Positions 59,518 to 64,000 of a stretch of DNA of 64,000 nt are shown one piece after another. The notes below the pieces were generated by a model. It was given only the letters and a program-made list of their open reading frames with translations. It ran no database searches and had not been told where the DNA came from. Every line of letters begins with the position of its first letter. Position 1 is the stretch's first letter. Made by a program: the position numbers and the translations under genes. This DNA comes from Cymodocea nodosa (Eukaryota; Streptophyta; Magnoliopsida; Alismatales; Cymodoceaceae). Where the stretch lies: assembly GCA_036874045.1 (NCBI GenBank), contig JAZBRI010000011.1, positions 2,914,001 to 2,978,000 of the forward strand, written 5' to 3'.

Positions 59518-61098
59518 TGTTGAGTATTTTTGTTTTGATGATGTGTGCTGAATGAAAATAATCATATTTGCTCAATTACTATTGCTTGTGAAAAGAAATT
59601 AAAATCATCAATTAATACAGAAAAAGCTTACTGATATAAATACTTGTCTGTATTGGATCTGAAGTTAATAACTAGTCGTTTCGGTGCATTAATTTCTCGT
59701 TTAGCTAAATGTTAAGTTAACGTGTGTTTTTATTGAAAAGCATGATATGTTTTAATGTTATATCTTCTGTATCATGAACAGTGCACATTTAGACAACTCG
59801 TTAAGTTAGAGTTTTGTTTGTATAGAGGTCACGTGAGAACTCGTTAAGTTAGAGGCTTAAAGGTTAAAATAGGTCACGTGATAACTCGTTAAGTTTGTGA
59901 GTAAAAGAAGAGACGAACTCATTAAGTTAGTGTTATACACGTGGTTAAATTATAAGTTACGAATGTTGTATTGTATCACGTGAGGTGCACATGTTTAACT
60001 CGTTAAGTTAACATAACTAAACGCGTTGAGTTGCTATATTGAACACTAAGGCAACGCGTTAGGTTAGCGTTATAAACTTAAGTTGTTATTTTTGCACATG
60101 GTAAAATTCTTATTATAAAAACATTTGTTTATTACTAGTTCGTTGAGTTATCATAACACAACGGAGATGGTTCGTTGAGTTATCATAACACCACAGACAT
60201 AGTTCGTTGAGTTAGCTACAGTACTTGTCATGTGAAATGGCACATGAGGAACTCGTTAAGTTAGAAACGTTGAGTTATATATATACTTGTGTTACTCGTT
60301 TAGTTAACATTAAAGTAACGACTTCTTATTACACTGATGAAAAACTTTTGGACGAGAAAGTTTATTTTGTAGGAAATTTTTCAGAGATCCAAGACTGATG
60401 ATTAAAGAAAATTCGAAATATAAACGTGGGTTAGAATGTGTGTGTTTCAATGAAGGAAAAAGAAAAGACGTGGAGAAGTGGAAAACTGGTGGTGGTTAAA
60501 CGTGAAGGATATGCATGAAATGAAGATACAGTATAAAAGGCTTAGAATTCTCGTTGATCAATTTATCGTTGCACACAAAACGAAAAATCTTTTCAAGGAT
60601 CAAACCATCCCTACACACCAAAAGAAAAATCTTTTTCAGGGATCAAAAACACTTTCTCGGGGAAAATCTCTCAAGTGGAAGAAAGTTCAGTGAAGCATAA
60701 AAAGGTAAGATTTTCGTCACTGAAGATTTGAAGTATCAAAAGAAAGCAAATTCGATGAAGCATGAAATGACAAGATATTCGTCACTGAAGAATTGCTGAA
60801 GAAGAAAAAGAAGATGAAGAAAGATCTCAAATAGGGAGAAAAGTTTTAAATTCCACAAATTAGTTTTCTCTGTTTGTAGTTATGAAATTGTTTAAATGAT
60901 ACATGGTATCGAAATATAATTGCATCTACAATTTCTGAGGAGAATTGAATTGTATATTGTAATTGAAACCTTGAATAAAAATGATTTTATGAAAACAATG
61001 TCTCGACTTGTTTTTGAGTTTTAAAGTTTCAATTATATTTTAGAAAATATTAAAAATACACAATTCACCCCCCTCTTGTGTAGCCATACGATCCTACA
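59518..61098 (+). repeat. Element C 3' LTR
   Basis: 1,581 bp from TGTTGAGTA to CGATCCTACA, with TATAAAAGG near 60532 and AATAAA near 60972. It is followed by TCCTC, the target duplication shared with 48046-48050. Confidence 0.95.
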
Positions 61099-62420
61099 TC
61101 CTCAACTTCATTTTCTTAAGTTTTAGATGAGATTTCTCTAATTTCAACTTGATCAGTGATAGGCGGCTGCTGTGCATCATCTATCTCCATCTGTTCAGGA
61201 AGGGTGTGCTCAATTTCTAGTGTTTCACCTGCTAGTTTATCTATTGCCTGCAAAAGAGAATTCTCATCAAAGGTAACATCACGGCTATATATTACTTTGT
61301 GAGATTCAATATCATATATCCTGTATCCCTTTACACCAACACCATAGCCTACAAATATGCCTTTCTTGGCACGTGGTTCCAACTTGCCATTGTTCACATG
61401 ATAGTAAGCTGGACACCTGAAAATTCTGAGCTTTGAATAACTAGTAGATCTTTTCAACCATAACTCAAGAGGTATTTTCCCATCTAGGGCACTAGAAGGG
61501 GACCTATTCACTAGGTAGGAAGCTGTGTTAACAGCCTCTACCAAAAACTTCTTGCTCAAACCTACATGAGACAGCATACAACGTGCCTTTTCTAGGAGTG
61601 TTCTGTTCAATCTTTCAGCCACTTCATTTTGCTGAGGGGTATACCTGACAGTGTTATGCCGTGTAATGCCTTCATCTTTACAAAAGTTATCAAATTCTTG
61701 AGAACAAAACTCAAGACCATTATTAGTTCTAAGATATTTTACCTTTCTATCTATTTGGTTTTCTACCTGCTTCTTCCAATGCTTGAAGCAAGAAAAAGTT
61801 TTACTTTTGTGTGTCAAAAAGAAAACCCAGTTCATCCTTGAATGACAGTCAATGATAGAAAGAAAATATCTAGAACCTGCAATAGAAGGTTGACATGAAG
61901 GCCCCCAACAATCAGCATGAATATAATCAAGAACTCCCTTGGAGCTATGCTGACTACGTGCAAATGACACTCTTTTCTGTTTGCCAAAGACACAATGCTT
62001 TCATATGTCAATACAAGCAACCTTGTGCCCATCAAACTTGCCCAAACTACTCAGTTTCTGCATTCCTTTCTGCCCCAAATGACCCATCCTTGAGTGCCAT
62101 ATGACAGAAAAATCTTACTAACCAGATATAGTTAATGTAGCTGCACCAACAATTGGAGTGCCCTGCAAAATGTATAAGAGACTAGATTTGGTTCCCTTCA
62201 TAACAACTAACGAGCCTTTCAATATGCTGATCTTCCCCTCACCACCTGCATATTTATAACCCTTAGCATCAAGGGTCATCAGTGAGATCAGACTTTTTCC
62301 AAGCTTTGGGATGTGCCAAACGTCCTCCAGAATTCTAACTGTGCCATCATGCAGTTTAAATTTTATAGTGCCCACACCAACTTTAGAACACACATCATCA
62401 TTGACCAAGGTCACTTGACC
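61099..62420 (-). pseudogene. D-family copia integrase and pre-integrase region, right part of the split element
   Basis: Minus-strand sequence continuing D pol beyond element C. The region after protease (VGTIKFKLHDGTVRILEDVW) and GAG-pre-integrase lies at about 62050-62420. The integrase core has YIHADCWGPS near 61930, LRTNNGLEFCS near 61730 and RYTPQQNEVAERLNRTLLEK near 61620. The integrase C-terminal part runs to about 61120. The motif pattern is closer to Tork/Tnt1-type than to SIRE. A few breaks are present. Confidence 0.85.
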
Positions 62421-63335
62421 ACCCTCCACCTACTCGTAGGTGTCAAAATACTCCCTAGTAGGAGTCATATGATGTGAAGCTCTTGAGTCCATAATCCATT
62501 GATCATCAAAATAGGCACTACAACAAACTGTATGAGAAAAGTCATCACTTGACGTAGAATTGGTTTCTACCACAGCAGCCTTTCCTTTGTTTATAAGCTT
62601 GGGACAATGTGATTTCCAGTGTCCTTTCTCCTTACAGTAATGGCAAGTATCCCTAGAGTACTTGCCCTTTGACTTGCTTCTGCTTCTATTCTTCCCTCCA
62701 CCTTGTCTCTAGCTTCTTCCCCTGTTCTCTTGCTGCTGAGCTGAGAGGCCAACACCACTTGCCTCGTTTCTACCATGCACCATGTGCCTGAGCTCCTTGG
62801 AATGAAGGCTGAACCTCACTTCCTCCAATGTAATTGAATCTCTTCCAACTACATAGGACTAAACAAAGTTTTCAGAACTCAATGGGAGTGAACAAAGCAA
62901 GATAAGAGCTGCATCTCCATCTTTTATGATTACTCCAATATTCTTGAGTTCCATCAGAATAGCATTTAGCTGATCTAAATGCTGCTTAAGAGGTACACCT
63001 TCTATCATCTTTAAAGAGAACAATCTCTGCTTTAACAACAATTTGTTTGTTAAAGACTTAGTCATATACAATGACTCAAGTTTCTGCCAAAGACCTAATG
63101 AGGTAGATTCATCAGCAACTTCTATTATAACTTCATCAGACAAACACAACAAGATGGTGGAGTGAGCTTTCTCCTCTTGTAATTCAAACTCTAGCGAATT
63201 TCTGTTCAGAGTAGTTTCCTTATTTAAAGGAGCCCAAATACCTTGTTGCTTTTGAAGTGCTTTCATCTTAATTTGACATAAGCTGAAGTTATTCTTACCA
63301 TCAAACTTTTCTATCTACAACCCTGAAGTATTCAT
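62421..63335 (-). pseudogene. D-family copia gag and protease
   Basis: A minus-strand region from the likely gag start (ATG complement at 63333-63335). It has the copia gag domain (LWQKLESLYMTKSLTNKLLL, KQRLFSLKMIEGVPLKQHLD), then a CCHC knuckle of the form CHYCKEKGHWKSHC near 62610-62650, then protease with an aspartic-type site near 62490 (QWIMDS). It is broken in a few places. Confidence 0.82.
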
Positions 63336-63873
63336 GTTTTCAAATCAACAAACAACCAGCAATACACACAATTTTGTGGCAAGGTACACAATAGCAAGTA
63401 ATATCTCAACAATAATATGCTACTGAATCTGCTGATTTCAATGAAATGCAATCAGCCACAAGCCAAGCACACTACTTAGCACAAAACAGTAGCAAATACT
63501 TGCACAAACCAAGCATAAAACCACAATCACAAAATGCCCAAAATCCGACAATCAAAGAGTCACTCGTCTAGAAAACTACTATGCCCTAGCCAAACGCCTC
63601 CTGCTGTATCTCTTTGAATATGAAACTTCTGACCACGAAAGTTTAAAGGAAGGAAGTTCAGGAAGCTTACAACATGTCCTCAAAATTTGAGATGCAACGG
63701 AGCACGGATGAGGAAGGCGCATGACTTGGCGTCGGAGTTTGCAGACTGGCGTCGGCGACGACGGTAGTTGCGGCAATGGAGGAATCTCTTGTAGAAATGG
63801 CTTGAACCTTGATGAAACTCTTCGAAACTGCAAATGCAAACCCAGAGATGTCTGACCTAGCTTTGATACCAGT
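63336..63873 (-). other. D-family leader with primer binding site
   Basis: A leader between 5' LTR and gag with no convincing frame; the ORF at 63579-63896 is not conserved in type. The primer site is the minus-strand TGGTATCAAAGC (complement 63860-63871), two bases inside the LTR and complementary to initiator Met-tRNA. The leader is GC-richer than the surrounding repeats. Confidence 0.7.
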
Positions 63874-64000
63874 TGTTGTGCGGAAAGATCAATCAAACGT
63901 GGAGCATCTAGGGGTGGCGTGGAGAAGAGATCAACGTGGATGAGAGGAACGCGAGTGGAGAATTTGGAAGAACAACAAATTTACGTGGTTCCCCAACACG
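63874..64000 (-). repeat. D-family LTR3 (5' LTR), cut by the window end
   Basis: The plus strand reads TGTTGTGCGGAAAGATCAAT, the end of the D 5' LTR on the minus strand. The 127 bp visible match LTR1 much better than LTR2. Confidence 0.85.

Larger units (their letters stand above)
48051..61098 (+). mobile_element. Element C: SIRE/Maximus-type Ty1/copia retrotransposon, nearly full length, broken
   Basis: A 13,048-bp element with two LTRs, Met primer site, gag, full copia pol order, spacer, extra ORF and polypurine tract. It is flanked by a perfect 5-bp duplication TCCTC (48046-48050 and 61099-61103). It lies in the pol of D. The first 280 or so bases of the two LTRs differ at about 8 sites, all transitions. 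With a commonly assumed plant rate of 1.3e-8 per site per year this suggests about one million years. Coding parts hold roughly ten breaks, so it is a fossil. Confidence 0.95.

Noticed and set aside
1-64000. tRNA, rRNA, DNA-transposon, LINE or Helitron signatures
   Set aside because: No cloverleaf-like tRNA, rRNA segment, transposase motif or LINE endonuclease/RT was recognised by eye. The Met-tRNA complementary words are primer sites next to LTRs.

Overview
This is strongly AT-rich plant nuclear DNA, most likely from a eudicot with a large, repeat-filled genome. I find no convincing host gene, tRNA, rRNA or CRISPR array. Nearly every base can be assigned to LTR retrotransposons, mostly broken and nested. 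The evidence is copia-type gag, protease, integrase, RT and RNase H; Met-tRNA primer sites; polypurine tracts; paired LTRs; and 5-bp target duplications. Species cannot be named from the sequence.

Families, with working names used here. (1) 'S': Ty1/copia of the SIRE/Maximus type, with LTRs of about 1.58 kb and an extra ORF in the env position. Copies are A (4899-12437, minus), B (24967-35129, plus) and C (48051-61098, plus, most complete), a solo LTR (36837-40027), and pieces at 4029, 17636 and 23768. (2) 'X': a long LTR starting TGTTTAGAATG, probably of an Athila-like Ty3/gypsy element, in at least eight pieces. (3) 'Y': a second SIRE-like copia family (LTR starting TGWWAGGACC, W = A or T), at 1680-3193, 37092-38536 and 36666-41573, perhaps also 42839-45421. 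(4) 'D': a copia element of Tork/Tnt1-like look with short LTRs, 45422-48050 and 61099 to the window end, split by C. (5) 'Z': two solo LTRs at 13389-14944 and 21893-23674.

Layout: 1-4898 X, Y and S fragments. 4899-12437 element A. 12438-23767 X, Z and gypsy-like 3' sequence. 23768-24966 a rearranged S piece. 24967-35129 element B. 35130-36665 X LTR plus an Athila-like protease. 36666-41573 a three-level LTR nest. 41574-42838 X LTR. 42839-45421 an old copia gag/protease/integrase. 45422-64000 D with C inside it.

The most informative observations: A and B carry each other's target duplications and flanks, so the 11.3 kb between them appears to have been inverted by recombination between two oppositely oriented S elements. 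A non-coding module of about 1 kb, with a highly conserved 200-bp core and good splice donor and acceptor matches, is shared by the S elements and by the gypsy-like X element. S, X and Y LTRs share dense arrays of short dyad motifs, many beside G-boxes (CACGTG) in S. In S, the extra ORF is preceded by a palindrome and a TATA-like box. Structures are read by eye; divergences and ages are rough.
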